DNA of 64,000 nt from the NCBI RefSeq assembly GCF_016899775.1, contig NZ_JACJJE010000004.1, forward strand, positions 1-64,000. Reading direction: 5' to 3'. Under the pieces are notes generated by a model. The model made no database searches. It worked only from the letters and a program-made list of their open reading frames with translations, and was not told the DNA's origin. The number at the start of each line of letters is the position of its first letter. Within the stretch, counting starts at the first letter, position 1. Made by a program: the position numbers and the translations under genes. Of this stretch, positions 8,583 through 16,874 are shown in pieces. Source of the stretch: Pseudoflavonifractor capillosus. GTDB taxonomy: Bacteria > Bacillota > Clostridia > Oscillospirales > Oscillospiraceae.

Positions 8583-10064
8583 ATGGATATGAAAAATTGC
8601 GAATTCTGGTTTGTGGTAGGCAGCCAGTTCCTGTACGGCCCCGAGGTGCTGGAGACCGTGGCCCAGCGGGCCGCCGAGATGGCGGACACTCTGAACAAGA
8701 GCGGAAACCTGCCCTGCAAGGTGGTGTACAAGGCCACCGTCAAGACCGACGCGGAGATCACCCAGGTGATGAAGGACGCCAACTACGACGAGAACTGCTA
8801 CGGCGTCATCACCTGGTGCCACACCTTCTCCCCCAGCAAGATGTGGATTCACGGCTTCGGCCTGCTGCAAAAGCCCTACTGCCATTTGGCCACCCAGTAC
8901 AACCGGAAGATCCCCAACGAGGAGATCGACATGGACTTCATGAACCTGAACCAGGCCGCCCACGGCGACCGGGAGCACGGCTTCATCGGGGCCCGGATGC
9001 GTCTGCCCCGGAAGGTCATCGCCGGCTACTGGCAGGACAAGCCGGTGCAGGACGAGCTGGCCGCCTGGATGCGGGCGGCGGTGGGCTATGCCTTCTCCCA
9101 TAAACTGCGGATCGTCCGCTTCGGCGACAACATGCGGGACGTGGCCGTCACCGAGGGCGACAAGGTGGAGACCCAGATCAAGCTGGGCTGGCAGGTGGAC
9201 TACTGGCCGGTGGGCCATCTGGTGGAGACCATGGACGCCGTTACCGAGGCGGAGATCGACGCGCAGATGGCGCAGTACAAGGACCGCTATGACTTCGCCA
9301 CCGACGATCTGGACACCGTACGCTATCAGGCCAAGGAAGAGGTGGCCATGCGGAAGATCCTGGAGCGGGAGGGGGCTCAGGCCTTCATCAACAACTTCCA
9401 GGACCTGTACGGCATGGAGCAGCTCCCCGGCCTGGCCAGCCAGAACATGATGGCCGACGGCATCGGCTACGGCGGCGAGGGCGACTGGAAGGTGGCCGGC
9501 ATGACCGCCATCATGAAGCAGATGGCCCAGGGCCTGGAGGGCGGCACCCTGTTCATGGAGGACTACACCTATGATCTGGAGCCCGGCCAGGAGGTCTCTC
9601 TGGGGGCCCACATGCTGGAGGTGTGCCCCTCCATCGCGGCGGAAAAGCCCCGCATCGAGGTCCACCCCCTGGGCATCGGCGACCGCCAGCCCCCCGCCCG
9701 TCTGGTGTTCGAGGGCAAGGAGGGCCCCGGCATCGTGGTCTCCCTCATCGACATGGGCGGCCGCCTGCGCATGATCATCCAGGACATTGAGGTCATCAAG
9801 CCCATCCTGGAGATGCCCAACCTGCCCGTGGCCCGGGTGATGTGGAAGCCCGCCCCCGACCTGCTCACCGGCGTCAAGTGCTGGATCGAGGCCGGCGGCG
9901 CCCACCACACGGTGCTGTCCACCGCCCTCACCGCCGAGATGATGGAGGACTGGTGCGAGATGATGCAGATCGAGTGCGTCCATATCACCAAGGACACCAA
10001 GCTGGCGGACTTTAAGAAAGAATTGTTCTATAATGATATTGCCTGGAAGCTGAAAAACCTGTAA
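8583..10064 (+). CDS. araA: L-arabinose isomerase
   Basis: This is a 493-residue protein of normal family length that converts L-arabinose to L-ribulose. The Mn2+-binding glutamates lie in GEGDWKVAG and FMEDYTYDLEPG, and the histidines in GAHMLEVCP and EAGGAHHTVLS. The ATG at 8583 follows TTTGGAGG at proper spacing; the frame is open upstream, but those codons overlap the repeat hairpin and lack a ribosome site. It acts in the cytoplasm between the transporter and the kinase. Confidence 0.96.
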   Translation: MDMKNCEFWFVVGSQFLYGPEVLETVAQRAAEMADTLNKSGNLPCKVVYKATVKTDAEITQVMKDANYDENCYGVITWCHTFSPSKMWIHGFGLLQKPYCHLATQYNRKIPNEEIDMDFMNLNQAAHGDREHGFIGARMRLPRKVIAGYWQDKPVQDELAAWMRAAVGYAFSHKLRIVRFGDNMRDVAVTEGDKVETQIKLGWQVDYWPVGHLVETMDAVTEAEIDAQMAQYKDRYDFATDDLDTVRYQAKEEVAMRKILEREGAQAFINNFQDLYGMEQLPGLASQNMMADGIGYGGEGDWKVAGMTAIMKQMAQGLEGGTLFMEDYTYDLEPGQEVSLGAHMLEVCPSIAAEKPRIEVHPLGIGDRQPPARLVFEGKEGPGIVVSLIDMGGRLRMIIQDIEVIKPILEMPNLPVARVMWKPAPDLLTGVKCWIEAGGAHHTVLSTALTAEMMEDWCEMMQIECVHITKDTKLADFKKELFYNDIAWKLKNL

Positions 10065-10075
10065 AATGGAGAGAG

Positions 10076-10110
10076 GCCGCCGGGGAGGGCAGCCCCTCCC
10101 CGGCGGCTTT
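10076..10110 (+). terminator. GC hairpin between araA and araD
   Basis: A 14-bp perfect stem (GCCGCCGGGGAGGG / CCCTCCCCGGCGGC) with a 4-base loop is followed by only TTT, so it is a leaky terminator or a stabilising intercistronic hairpin. Confidence 0.55.
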
Positions 10111-10145
10111 GCCTTGGAGCATTGGATAAGGAGTGATTGCGGATC

Positions 10146-10844
10146 ATGTTGGAAGAACTGAAACGAGAGGTCTGCGAAGCGAACCTGCTGCTTCCCAAGT
10201 ACGGGATGGTGACCTTTACCTGGGGCAACGTGTCCGGCGTGGACCGGGAGAAGGGCCTGATGGTCATTAAGCCCTCCGGCGTGGAGTACGACGATATGAA
10301 GCCCGAGGACATGGTGGTGGTCAGCCTGGAGACCGGCGAGCGGGTGGAGGGCAAGTATAAGCCCTCCAGCGACACCGACACCCACCTGATTTTGTACAAG
10401 ACCTTCCCGGAGCTGGGCGGGGTCGTCCACACCCACAGCCGCTGGGCCACCTCCTTCGCCCAGGCGGGCAAGGGGATTCCCGCCTTCGGCACCACCCAGG
10501 GGGACTACTTCTATGGGGAGATCCCCTGCACCCGGAAGATGACCCCGGAGGAGATCGCCGGCAAGTACGAGCTGGAGACCGGCAACGTGATCATCGAGAC
10601 CTTCCAGTCCCGGAAGATCGACCCGGCCCAGGTGCCCGCGGTGCTGGTGCACAGCCACGGCCCCTTCGCCTGGGGCACCGACCCCCACAACGCGGTGCAC
10701 AACGCGGTGGTGCTGGAGGAAGTAGCGTTCATGGCCTTCCACGCCATGGCCCTCACCCCCGGCCTGCCCCCCATGCAGCAGGAGCTGCTGGATAAGCACT
10801 ACCTGCGCAAGCACGGCCCCGGGGCCTACTACGGCCAGGGCTGA
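10146..10844 (+). CDS. araD: L-ribulose-5-phosphate 4-epimerase
   Basis: This 232-residue class II aldolase/epimerase converts L-ribulose-5-P to D-xylulose-5-P. The zinc ligands are visible as HTH in [11 protein letters not shown] and as H in [11 protein letters not shown], and the glycine-rich [12 protein letters not shown] phosphate region is near the N-terminus. The ATG at 10146 gives MLEELKREV, matching the usual family start; a TTG nine bases upstream lies too close to AGGAG. Confidence 0.95.
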   Translation: MLEELKREVCEANLLLPKYGMVTFTWGNVSGVDREKGLMVIKPSGVEYDDMKPEDMVVVSLETGERVEGKYKPSSDTDTHLILYKTFPELGGVVHTHSRWATSFAQAGKGIPAFGTTQGDYFYGEIPCTRKMTPEEIAGKYELETGNVIIETFQSRKIDPAQVPAVLVHSHGPFAWGTDPHNAVHNAVVLEEVAFMAFHAMALTPGLPPMQQELLDKHYLRKHGPGAYYGQG

Positions 10845-10862
10845 TTGGAAGGAGCGCGGAAC

Positions 10863-11909
10863 ATGGAACAGCAGAAGCGGGTCCTCTTCGGGACCATGCC
10901 GGACGGGACGGCGGTGGAGGCCGTCACCCTGGAAAAGGGGAAGCTCTCCTGCCGCATCCTCACCTACGGCGGGGCGGTCCAGTCCCTGGTTGTCCCCGGC
11001 CGGGACGGAAATCCGGTGGACGTGGTGCTGGGCTTTGACACCCTGGAGGACTACCGGAAGCAGGACAAGTACATCGGCGCCCTCATCGGCCGGTACGGCA
11101 ACCGCATCGGCGGGGCCTCCTTCTCCCTGAACGGGACGGAGTATCCCCTGGCGGCCAACGACGGAGAGAATCACCTCCACGGCGGCCCCGGGGGCTTTGA
11201 CAAGCAGGTGTGGACGGTGGAGGAGCAGGCGGAGGACCGCCTCACCCTGTCCCTCCAGAGCCCCGACGGCCAGGAGGGCTACCCCGGCAACCTGTCCGTC
11301 CAGGTGACCTACACTCTGACGGAGGCCGGGCTGACCATCGGCTACCGGGCCAAGTGCGACCGGGACACCCTGTGCAACCTGACCAATCACACCTACTTCA
11401 ATCTGTCGGGCCACCAGAGCGGCCCGGTGACGGGACAGTACATCCAGCTGGCGGCCTCGCGCTACACCCCCACGGTCCCCGGCTCTATCCCCACCGGGGA
11501 GCTCGCCCCGGTAGAGGGCACCCCCATGGATTTACGCCAGGGCCTGCCCATCGGACAGCGGGTGGACGAGGACTTCCCTCAGCTCACCATGGCCGGGGGC
11601 TATGACCACAACTGGTGCATCGACGGTTCGGACGGCTCTCTCCGTCTGGCGGCCCGGGCCTGGAGCAAAGAGACGGGCGTCGTCATGGAGACCTGGACCA
11701 CCCAGCCCGGGGTGCAGTTCTACTCGGGCAACTATCTGGACGGCTGTCCCGCCGGCAAGGGCGGGGCGCCCTACGCCAAGCGGTGGGGCTTCTGCCTGGA
11801 GACCCAGCACTACCCCGATTCGCCCCACCACCCCAATTTCCCAAGCACCGTGCTCCCGGCGGGAGCGGAGTACCGGCAGACCACCGAGTACCGCTTCGCC
11901 GCGGAGTGA
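10863..11909 (+). CDS. Aldose 1-epimerase (galactose mutarotase family)
   Basis: This 348-residue mutarotase interconverts the alpha and beta anomers of aldoses. Family landmarks are NHLHGGPGGFDKQVW (about residues 100-115), the catalytic-histidine segment LTNHTYFNLSGH, and the C-terminal FCLETQHYPDSPHHPNFPS. The start follows GGAAGGAGCG, 18 bases after araD. In this cluster it would supply the arabinose anomer needed by AraA; the exact sugar is inference. Confidence 0.92.
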   Translation: MEQQKRVLFGTMPDGTAVEAVTLEKGKLSCRILTYGGAVQSLVVPGRDGNPVDVVLGFDTLEDYRKQDKYIGALIGRYGNRIGGASFSLNGTEYPLAANDGENHLHGGPGGFDKQVWTVEEQAEDRLTLSLQSPDGQEGYPGNLSVQVTYTLTEAGLTIGYRAKCDRDTLCNLTNHTYFNLSGHQSGPVTGQYIQLAASRYTPTVPGSIPTGELAPVEGTPMDLRQGLPIGQRVDEDFPQLTMAGGYDHNWCIDGSDGSLRLAARAWSKETGVVMETWTTQPGVQFYSGNYLDGCPAGKGGAPYAKRWGFCLETQHYPDSPHHPNFPSTVLPAGAEYRQTTEYRFAAE

Positions 11910-11932
11910 TTCGGAGAGGAGGAATACAAAAC

Positions 11933-12778
11933 ATGACCAAAGAAGAAAAAAAGCAGCTGATGGCCACCGCCTGTAAGGTCCGGATGGGGGTCATCAAGGG
12001 GACCCACGCCGCCAAGGCGGGCCACCCCGGCGGCAGCCTGTCCGCCGCCGACCTGTTCACCTACCTGTACTGCAAGGAGCTGAATGTGGACCCCAAGAAC
12101 CCCAAGTGGGAGGACCGGGACCGCTTTGTCCTGTCCAAGGGCCACACCGCCCCCGGCCTGTACGCCGCGCTGGCCCAGCGGGGCTTCTTCCCGGAGGAGG
12201 ACCTGCTCACCCTGCGCCAGATCGGCAGCCACCTCCAGGGCCACCCCAACATGAACCTGACCCCCGGCGTAGACATGTCCACCGGCTCTCTGGGCCAGGG
12301 CGTCTCCGCCGCCGCCGGCATGGCTCTGGCCGCCAAGTACCAGGGCAAGAGCTGCCGGGTGTACACCCTTCTGGGCGACGGCGAGATCCAGGAGGGCCAG
12401 GTGTGGGAGGCCTTTATGTTCGCCCACCACTACAAGCTGGACAACCTGTGCGTCATCATCGACAACAACGGCCTGCAGATCGACGGCCCTGTGGACAAGG
12501 TGATGAGCCCCTACCCCATCCCCGACAAGCTGAAGGCCTTCGGCTTTGCGGTGAAGGAGATCGACGGCCACGACTTTGACCAGATCGAGGCCGCCTTCGC
12601 CCAGGCGAGAGAGACCAAGGGCGTGCCCTTTGCCATCGTGATGAAGACCACCAAGGGCAAGGGCGTCAGCTACATGGAGAACCAGGCGGGCTGGCACGGC
12701 AAGGCCCCCAACGACGAGGAATACAAGATCGCCATGGATGAGCTCACCGCTCAGCTGGCGGAAGTGGAGGCGATGTAA
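11933..12778 (+). CDS. Transketolase, N-terminal (thiamine-diphosphate-binding) subunit
   Basis: These 281 residues correspond to the first domain of transketolase. They include the early GHPGGSLSAADL segment and the ThDP/Mg motif GDGEIQEGQVWEA...NN. The ATG follows GGAGAGGAGG. Split transketolases are common in Firmicutes and archaea. With the next gene it makes the heteromeric enzyme that transfers two-carbon units from xylulose-5-P, so the operon extends from sugar uptake into the pentose phosphate pathway. Confidence 0.93.
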   Translation: MTKEEKKQLMATACKVRMGVIKGTHAAKAGHPGGSLSAADLFTYLYCKELNVDPKNPKWEDRDRFVLSKGHTAPGLYAALAQRGFFPEEDLLTLRQIGSHLQGHPNMNLTPGVDMSTGSLGQGVSAAAGMALAAKYQGKSCRVYTLLGDGEIQEGQVWEAFMFAHHYKLDNLCVIIDNNGLQIDGPVDKVMSPYPIPDKLKAFGFAVKEIDGHDFDQIEAAFAQARETKGVPFAIVMKTTKGKGVSYMENQAGWHGKAPNDEEYKIAMDELTAQLAEVEAM

Positions 12779-12779
12779 G

Positions 12780-13715
12780 ATGGCGGATGTGAAGAAGATC
12801 GCGACCCGGGACAGCTACGGCAACGCCCTGAAGGAGTTGGGCGCGGAGCATGACGATCTGATTGTGTTTGACGCGGACCTGGCCGGGGCCACCAAGACCG
12901 GCACCTTCCAGAAGGCCTTCCCGGAGCGCCACTTTGACTGCGGCATCGCCGAGGGCAATATGATGGCGGTGGCCGCCGGCGCGGCGGCCATGGGGCTGGT
13001 GCCCTTTGCCTCCAGCTTCGCCATGTTTGCCGCCGGCCGCGCCTTTGAGCAGGTGCGCAACTCCATCGGCTACCCCCACCTGAACGTGAAGATCGGCGCC
13101 ACCCACGGCGGCATCTCCGTGGGCGAGGACGGGGCCTCCCACCAGTGCTGCGAGGACTTCGCCCTGATGCGCTCCATCCCCGGCATGGTGGTCATGTCCC
13201 CCGCCGACGACGTGGAGGCCAAGGCCATGGTGAAGGCCGCCTATGAGCATGTGGGCCCCGTCTACATGCGCTTCGGCCGGGCTGGCGTGCCCGTGTTCCA
13301 CGACGGGGAGAACTTCCAGTTCCAGATCGGCAAGGGTGAGGTGCTCACCGAGGGAACTGACGTGGCCATCATCGCCAACGGCCTGCTGGTGGCCGAGGCC
13401 CTGGAGGCCGCCAAGACCCTGAAGGAGGAGGGCATCTCCGCCCGGGTCATCAACATGGCCACCATCAAGCCCCTAGACGAGGAGCTGGTGCTGAAGGCGG
13501 CCCAGGAGTGCGGCAAGATCATCACCTGCGAGGAGCACAACATCCTGGGCGGTCTGGGCGAGGCCGTGTGCGGCGTGCTGAGCGAGAAGCTGCCCACCCC
13601 CGTGCGCCGCATCGGCGTCAACGACGAGTTCGGCCACTCCGGCCCCGCCGGAGCCCTGCTCAAGCAGTTCGGCCTGTCCGCCGAGCACATCGTTGAGGTG
13701 GCCAAGAGTTTTTAA
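12780..13715 (+). CDS. Transketolase, C-terminal (pyrimidine-binding) subunit
   Basis: These 311 residues cover the pyrimidine-binding and C-terminal domains of transketolase. The conserved catalytic glutamate lies in FDCGIAEGNMMAVAAGAA, and VYMRFGRAGVP and CEEHNILGGLGEAV are typical. The ATG at 12780 is one base beyond the stop of the N-terminal subunit, indicating coupled, stoichiometric synthesis. It is the last gene before a strong terminator. Confidence 0.93.
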   Translation: MADVKKIATRDSYGNALKELGAEHDDLIVFDADLAGATKTGTFQKAFPERHFDCGIAEGNMMAVAAGAAAMGLVPFASSFAMFAAGRAFEQVRNSIGYPHLNVKIGATHGGISVGEDGASHQCCEDFALMRSIPGMVVMSPADDVEAKAMVKAAYEHVGPVYMRFGRAGVPVFHDGENFQFQIGKGEVLTEGTDVAIIANGLLVAEALEAAKTLKEEGISARVINMATIKPLDEELVLKAAQECGKIITCEEHNILGGLGEAVCGVLSEKLPTPVRRIGVNDEFGHSGPAGALLKQFGLSAEHIVEVAKSF

Positions 13716-13740
13716 GGAGCTCCATCTGACAAATAGAAGG

Positions 13741-13772
13741 AAAGGCAGGACCGGGTACGGTCCTGCCTTTTT
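13741..13772 (+). terminator. Rho-independent terminator of the arabinose operon
   Basis: A 13-bp stem (AAAGGCAGGACCG / CGGTCCTGCCTTT) with loop GGTA is followed by further T's, 25 bases after the transketolase stop. Confidence 0.9.
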
Positions 13773-13942
13773 GACATTCTGGGAATCGGGAACGCGGTTC
13801 CCAATCCTTGCTTTTTGCTGTGATGCATGCTATCATTCACTCAACCATGCATCGTTCTATCTGTGTATTTCTTCCAAAAACTTCGCAAATAGTACATTCC
13901 GAAAGGAAATAGCAGTGTGATATTGCAGAATGGAGGGTTAAA

Positions 13943-14563
13943 ATGAGACGAAGTGCAGCCGCCGCAGGCATGGTTTTGCTGGCGTCATTCGTTTGTGCCG
14001 CCTGTGCGCCCGCAGCCCCCAGCGGCCAAACACCTGAATTTTTTGATGACATCGGAAAAACACTCAGCGAATTGAAAACCGAGCATCCTGAGGGGGAATT
14101 GATCGTAAGGCCGGGCGGATTCCCGGATTCTGCCGCGGTATGCTTTGGGGAGCCGGAGGCAGAATTTGTTTATTACTTTTTTGGAGCACAGAGCGGCGAT
14201 GCGGAAAAGGCCATGAACGAATGTGAAGACCAGCTGAAATGCGCTGGTTTTCTCACAACCGCCGGCGTACTTTTTCCAGATATGGAAGATGAAATGTCCT
14301 TTGAAGATTTCTTCTCTCAGATTGGCGTCGACGACTATGAGTACCTTGTGGAAGGCACGGCGGCAGACGGTTGGTTAAGCTTCCAGTATCGTGATATGGA
14401 AGTCATGGTGAATACAAACGAAATAAATGCTGCCGGCGGATGGGATTTCACAGGGGAAGAAATCGTAAAGCGCAATGCTCCAGTGTCGATGGCAGACCCA
14501 GAGATATCAAATGCCAATGGCGACCTGGCTGACGCGGTGATGTTCGATGAAACTGCGGCGTGA
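13943..14563 (+). CDS. Hypothetical lipoprotein
   Basis: This 206-residue protein is not recognised. It has a signal peptide with hydrophobic core GMVLLASFVCAA and lipobox CAAC, so it is probably lipid-anchored outside the membrane. The mature part is acidic and rich in aromatic residues (EFVYYFFGAQ), with no familiar enzyme motif. Base composition is less GC-rich and codon use more A/T-ended than in its neighbours, which hints at acquisition from elsewhere. It starts at an ATG after TGGAGGG and stands alone between terminators. Confidence 0.75.
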   Translation: MRRSAAAAGMVLLASFVCAACAPAAPSGQTPEFFDDIGKTLSELKTEHPEGELIVRPGGFPDSAAVCFGEPEAEFVYYFFGAQSGDAEKAMNECEDQLKCAGFLTTAGVLFPDMEDEMSFEDFFSQIGVDDYEYLVEGTAADGWLSFQYRDMEVMVNTNEINAAGGWDFTGEEIVKRNAPVSMADPEISNANGDLADAVMFDETAA

Positions 14564-14644
14564 GAACGCGACACTCAGCTGGCGTGCGCATTTATTTTCG
14601 GCGGGATTGCCGGAAAGACAGGGATTTCCAAATCAGTAAATAAG

Positions 14645-14683
14645 ACAGGGCGGGATCATCGCTAAACGATGCTCCCGCCCTGT
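14645..14683 (+). terminator. Hairpin terminator after the lipoprotein gene
   Basis: A 17-bp arm beginning ACAGGGCGGGA pairs with one ending TCCCGCCCTGT (one mismatch, 5-base loop). The following sequence GCATTATTCC is not a strong U run. Confidence 0.55.
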
Positions 14684-14796
14684 GCATTATTCCTGCGCTG
14701 ACTTGTCCCGAGGCCGCTGTCCTTCCGCGCCCCTCAAAAAACACTCCTTCTCTCTCCCCGCGTCCCCGCGGGCGCCGCGCCGGAGGCGGCACTGTA

Positions 14797-14873
14797 ACTA
14801 TAACAGTGACAATAACATTTACTCTGACTATTACAGTAACAGTGACTGTAACTGTTACTGTTACTGTAACGCA
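14797..14873. repeat. Degenerate 6-bp tandem repeat
   Basis: About 77 bases consist of a drifting hexamer close to ACTGTA/ACTGTT and its complement (for example ACTGTTACTGTTACTGTAAC). The array is self-complementary. It sits in the 375-bp non-coding gap 14564-14938, whose remainder shows no gene; a frame reading TVTVTVTV through it looks fortuitous. Confidence 0.7.
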
Positions 14874-14938
14874 GCCCTATTTGCACGGAAACGTACAACT
14901 CTGGCCCCAGTTTCTCCCATGGTTGGAGGGAGAATTGC

Positions 14939-15466
14939 TCAGCCCCCGGCGAAGCACAGCCGCACCGCCCAGGCGGCGGCCAGAAAGCCGGTGAGGTCGG
15001 CGCACAGGGCGGCCGGGATGGCGTACCGGGTGCGGGAGATGCCCACCGACCCGAAGTAGACGGCGATGGTGTAGAAGGTGGTCTCGGTGGAGCCCAGCAT
15101 CACAGCCGCCACCCGGCCCAGATAGGAGTCCGGGCCGTAGGACTGGATGAGCTCCGCCCCCACCCCCAGGGCGGCGGAGCCGCTGATGGGCCGCACCAGC
15201 ATCAGGGGCAGGAGCTGAGCGGGGACGCCCGCCCGGTCCAGCAGGGGGGCCAGGACCTGGGCGGCCAGCTCCAGGGCTCCGGAGGCCCGGAGCATATACA
15301 CTGCCGTCATCAGGGCGATGAGGGAGGGGACGATGCGCAGGAGGACCTCCAGCCCATCCCCACCCCCGTGGATCAGCGCGTCGTACACGTCCACGCCCCG
15401 CCCCACGCCATACAGGGCCACGCCGGCGATGATCAGGGGGGCGATCATGGTAAAGAGCAGTTCCAA
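14939..15466 (-). CDS. spmB: Spore maturation protein B
   Basis: This 175-residue membrane protein is required with SpmA for spore-core dehydration. Conserved segments include RASGALELAAQVLAPLLDRA, LVRPISGSAALG and YGPDSYLGRVAAVMLGSTET, with several hydrophobic helices. The chosen start is a TTG at 15466, two bases beyond the spmA stop, with GGAGGG just upstream; this reproduces the usual M-E-[IL]-L N-terminus. The frame is open far upstream inside spmA but cannot be used sensibly. Confidence 0.9.
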   Translation of the reverse strand: MELLFTMIAPLIIAGVALYGVGRGVDVYDALIHGGGDGLEVLLRIVPSLIALMTAVYMLRASGALELAAQVLAPLLDRAGVPAQLLPLMLVRPISGSAALGVGAELIQSYGPDSYLGRVAAVMLGSTETTFYTIAVYFGSVGISRTRYAIPAALCADLTGFLAAAWAVRLCFAGG

Positions 15467-15468
15467 GT

Positions 15469-16047
15469 TCAATCCCTCCAGATCCGGGCGAAGAGCTTGC
15501 AGGCGGAAATCCCCACCCCCACCGACAGGGCGGAGGCCAGCCACACGGCGGGGAGGATGTCGAAGGGGGACGAACTCCCCGCCGCCGCCCGCACCGAGGC
15601 CACGGTGGTGGGGATCAGCTGGATGGAGGCGGTGTTGCATACCACCAGCATGCACATGGCGTCCGACGCCGTCCCGGGGCTCTTTCGCTCCATCCGCCGC
15701 ACCGCCTCAATGCCCAGGGGGGTGGCCGCGTTGCCCAGCCCCAGCAGATTGGCGGACACGTTGGCGGAGATGCTGTCCATCACCCCGCGGTCTTTGGACA
15801 CCTGGGGGAACAGGGCGGACAGCACCGGCCGCAGCAGCCGGGACAGCCCCTCGGCCAGACCGGAGCGGCGCATGATCTCCATTACCCCGGTCCACAGGCA
15901 CAGCATGCCCGCGATGGAAACGCACAGCTCCACCGCCGCCTGAGCCCCATCCACCGCGGCGGCGGCCACCAGATCCCCCCGGCCCGTGGCCAGGCCGCAC
16001 AAAATGGACAGGACTGCCATTCCCGTCCAGATCCACGCCATCGTCAT
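15469..16047 (-). CDS. spmA: Spore maturation protein A
   Basis: This is an integral membrane protein of about 192 residues. It begins WIWTGMAVLSILCGLATG and carries the conserved NVSANLLGLGNAATPLGIEA segment and the MCMLVVCNTASIQLIPTT helix. It acts with SpmB during spore maturation and is evidence that the organism makes endospores. The start is placed at the ATG at 16047 after GAGAGGGGG; an ATG 24 bases upstream lacks a ribosome site. Confidence 0.9.
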   Translation of the reverse strand: MTMAWIWTGMAVLSILCGLATGRGDLVAAAAVDGAQAAVELCVSIAGMLCLWTGVMEIMRRSGLAEGLSRLLRPVLSALFPQVSKDRGVMDSISANVSANLLGLGNAATPLGIEAVRRMERKSPGTASDAMCMLVVCNTASIQLIPTTVASVRAAAGSSSPFDILPAVWLASALSVGVGISACKLFARIWRD

Positions 16048-16194
16048 TCGGCCAGCCCCCTCTCGTCCCATTTATACGGAGGTGATTTCGGAAATAATAC
16101 CCAATTCTGTTCGACAAAATTTGTGGCTATTTTTTGTTTTAAGGAGGGCATAAGAAATAATTTGTCGGTTTTTGCAATATTTTCACATATGTGG

Positions 16195-16222
16195 TTGACA
16201 GAATCAATCTTTGTAGTATAAT
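16195..16222 (+). promoter_or_regulatory. Promoter of the AbrB-like gene
   Basis: TTGACA (16195-16200) and TATAAT (16217-16222) are 16 bp apart, about 90 bases upstream of the start codon. Confidence 0.8.
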
Positions 16223-16315
16223 TAGATTTGCCGTTTTCGGTATTCTTTTACAGATTCCGTGCCGTCTCGATGGTTCTCTCATTGACGACTGGCGACAAGG
16301 AAAGGATGGTTTAAC

Positions 16316-16570
16316 TTGAAATCTACCGGTATTGTGCGAAAAGTGGACGAATTAGGCCGTATCGTACTCCCGATTGAGCTGCGCCGCACCCTGGACATTG
16401 CGGAGAAGGATTCCCTGGAAATTTACATGGATGGTCCTGCCATCGTGTTGAAGAAGTATCAGCCCGCCTGTATCTTCTGTGACGACGCCAAGGACGTGAT
16501 CGTCTACCACGGGAAAAATATCTGCCCCAAGTGCATCAAGGCCCTTCAGGAGGCGCTGGCCGGCGAGTGA
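16316..16570 (+). CDS. AbrB/SpoVT-family transcriptional regulator with C-terminal CxxC pairs
   Basis: This 84-residue protein has an N-terminal swapped-hairpin AbrB domain (GIVRKVDELGRIVLPIELRR, residues 5-24) of the AbrB/Abh/SpoVT type. A short tail carries two CxxC pairs (CIFC and CPKC, about residues 52-76) that could bind zinc. AbrB relatives are dimeric DNA-binding transition-state regulators. The start is a TTG after AAGGAAAGGATG, since the frame gives the canonical MKSTGIVRKVDELGR. It is monocistronic, with its own promoter and terminator. Confidence 0.9.
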   Translation: MKSTGIVRKVDELGRIVLPIELRRTLDIAEKDSLEIYMDGPAIVLKKYQPACIFCDDAKDVIVYHGKNICPKCIKALQEALAGE

Positions 16571-16655
16571 GCCGTCGGACAAGATCACAAAGATTACATA
16601 CAAATTAGCTCACGGTATGATACTCCGTTCCACGAGGGGCGGAGTCTCCTTTTGT

Positions 16656-16691
16656 AAAAAACCGCCTGCATGCGAGATGCAGGCGGTTTTT
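16656..16691. terminator. Bidirectional terminator between the abrB-like gene and purF
   Basis: A perfect 15-bp stem (AAAAACCGCCTGCAT / ATGCAGGCGGTTTTT) with loop GCGAG has A's on one side and T's on the other, so it can terminate both the plus-strand regulator and the minus-strand purF. Confidence 0.92.
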
Positions 16692-16755
16692 CAGTTTGTC
16701 AAAAAACTCTGCCAAGACGAGTCTGTCCGAATTTTGGCGGGGGAGCGCAAGAGGG
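16692..16755 (-). repeat. 3'-UTR sequence shared by two genes, copy A
   Basis: About 64 bases match 18926-18990 at roughly 80% identity (hand alignment, one gap). On the minus strand each copy lies downstream of a gene (purF here) and runs directly into a terminator hairpin. Confidence 0.7.
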
Positions 16756-16874
16756 CGGCAGCCCGCCTCGAGTGGGGTCGGATGCCCTGAATGCCCTGCA
16801 CGGCAAGGCGTTCCGCGAGGACTTTTCCGCCGCTGCGCGGCGGGAAAGCAGCGGCATTCTTGCATGCCGGCCCG

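Noticed and set aside
14806-14994. Frame giving MTITFTLTITVTVTV
   Set aside because: It is only translation of the degenerate hexamer repeat, runs into the 3' end of spmB on the other strand and has no ribosome site.
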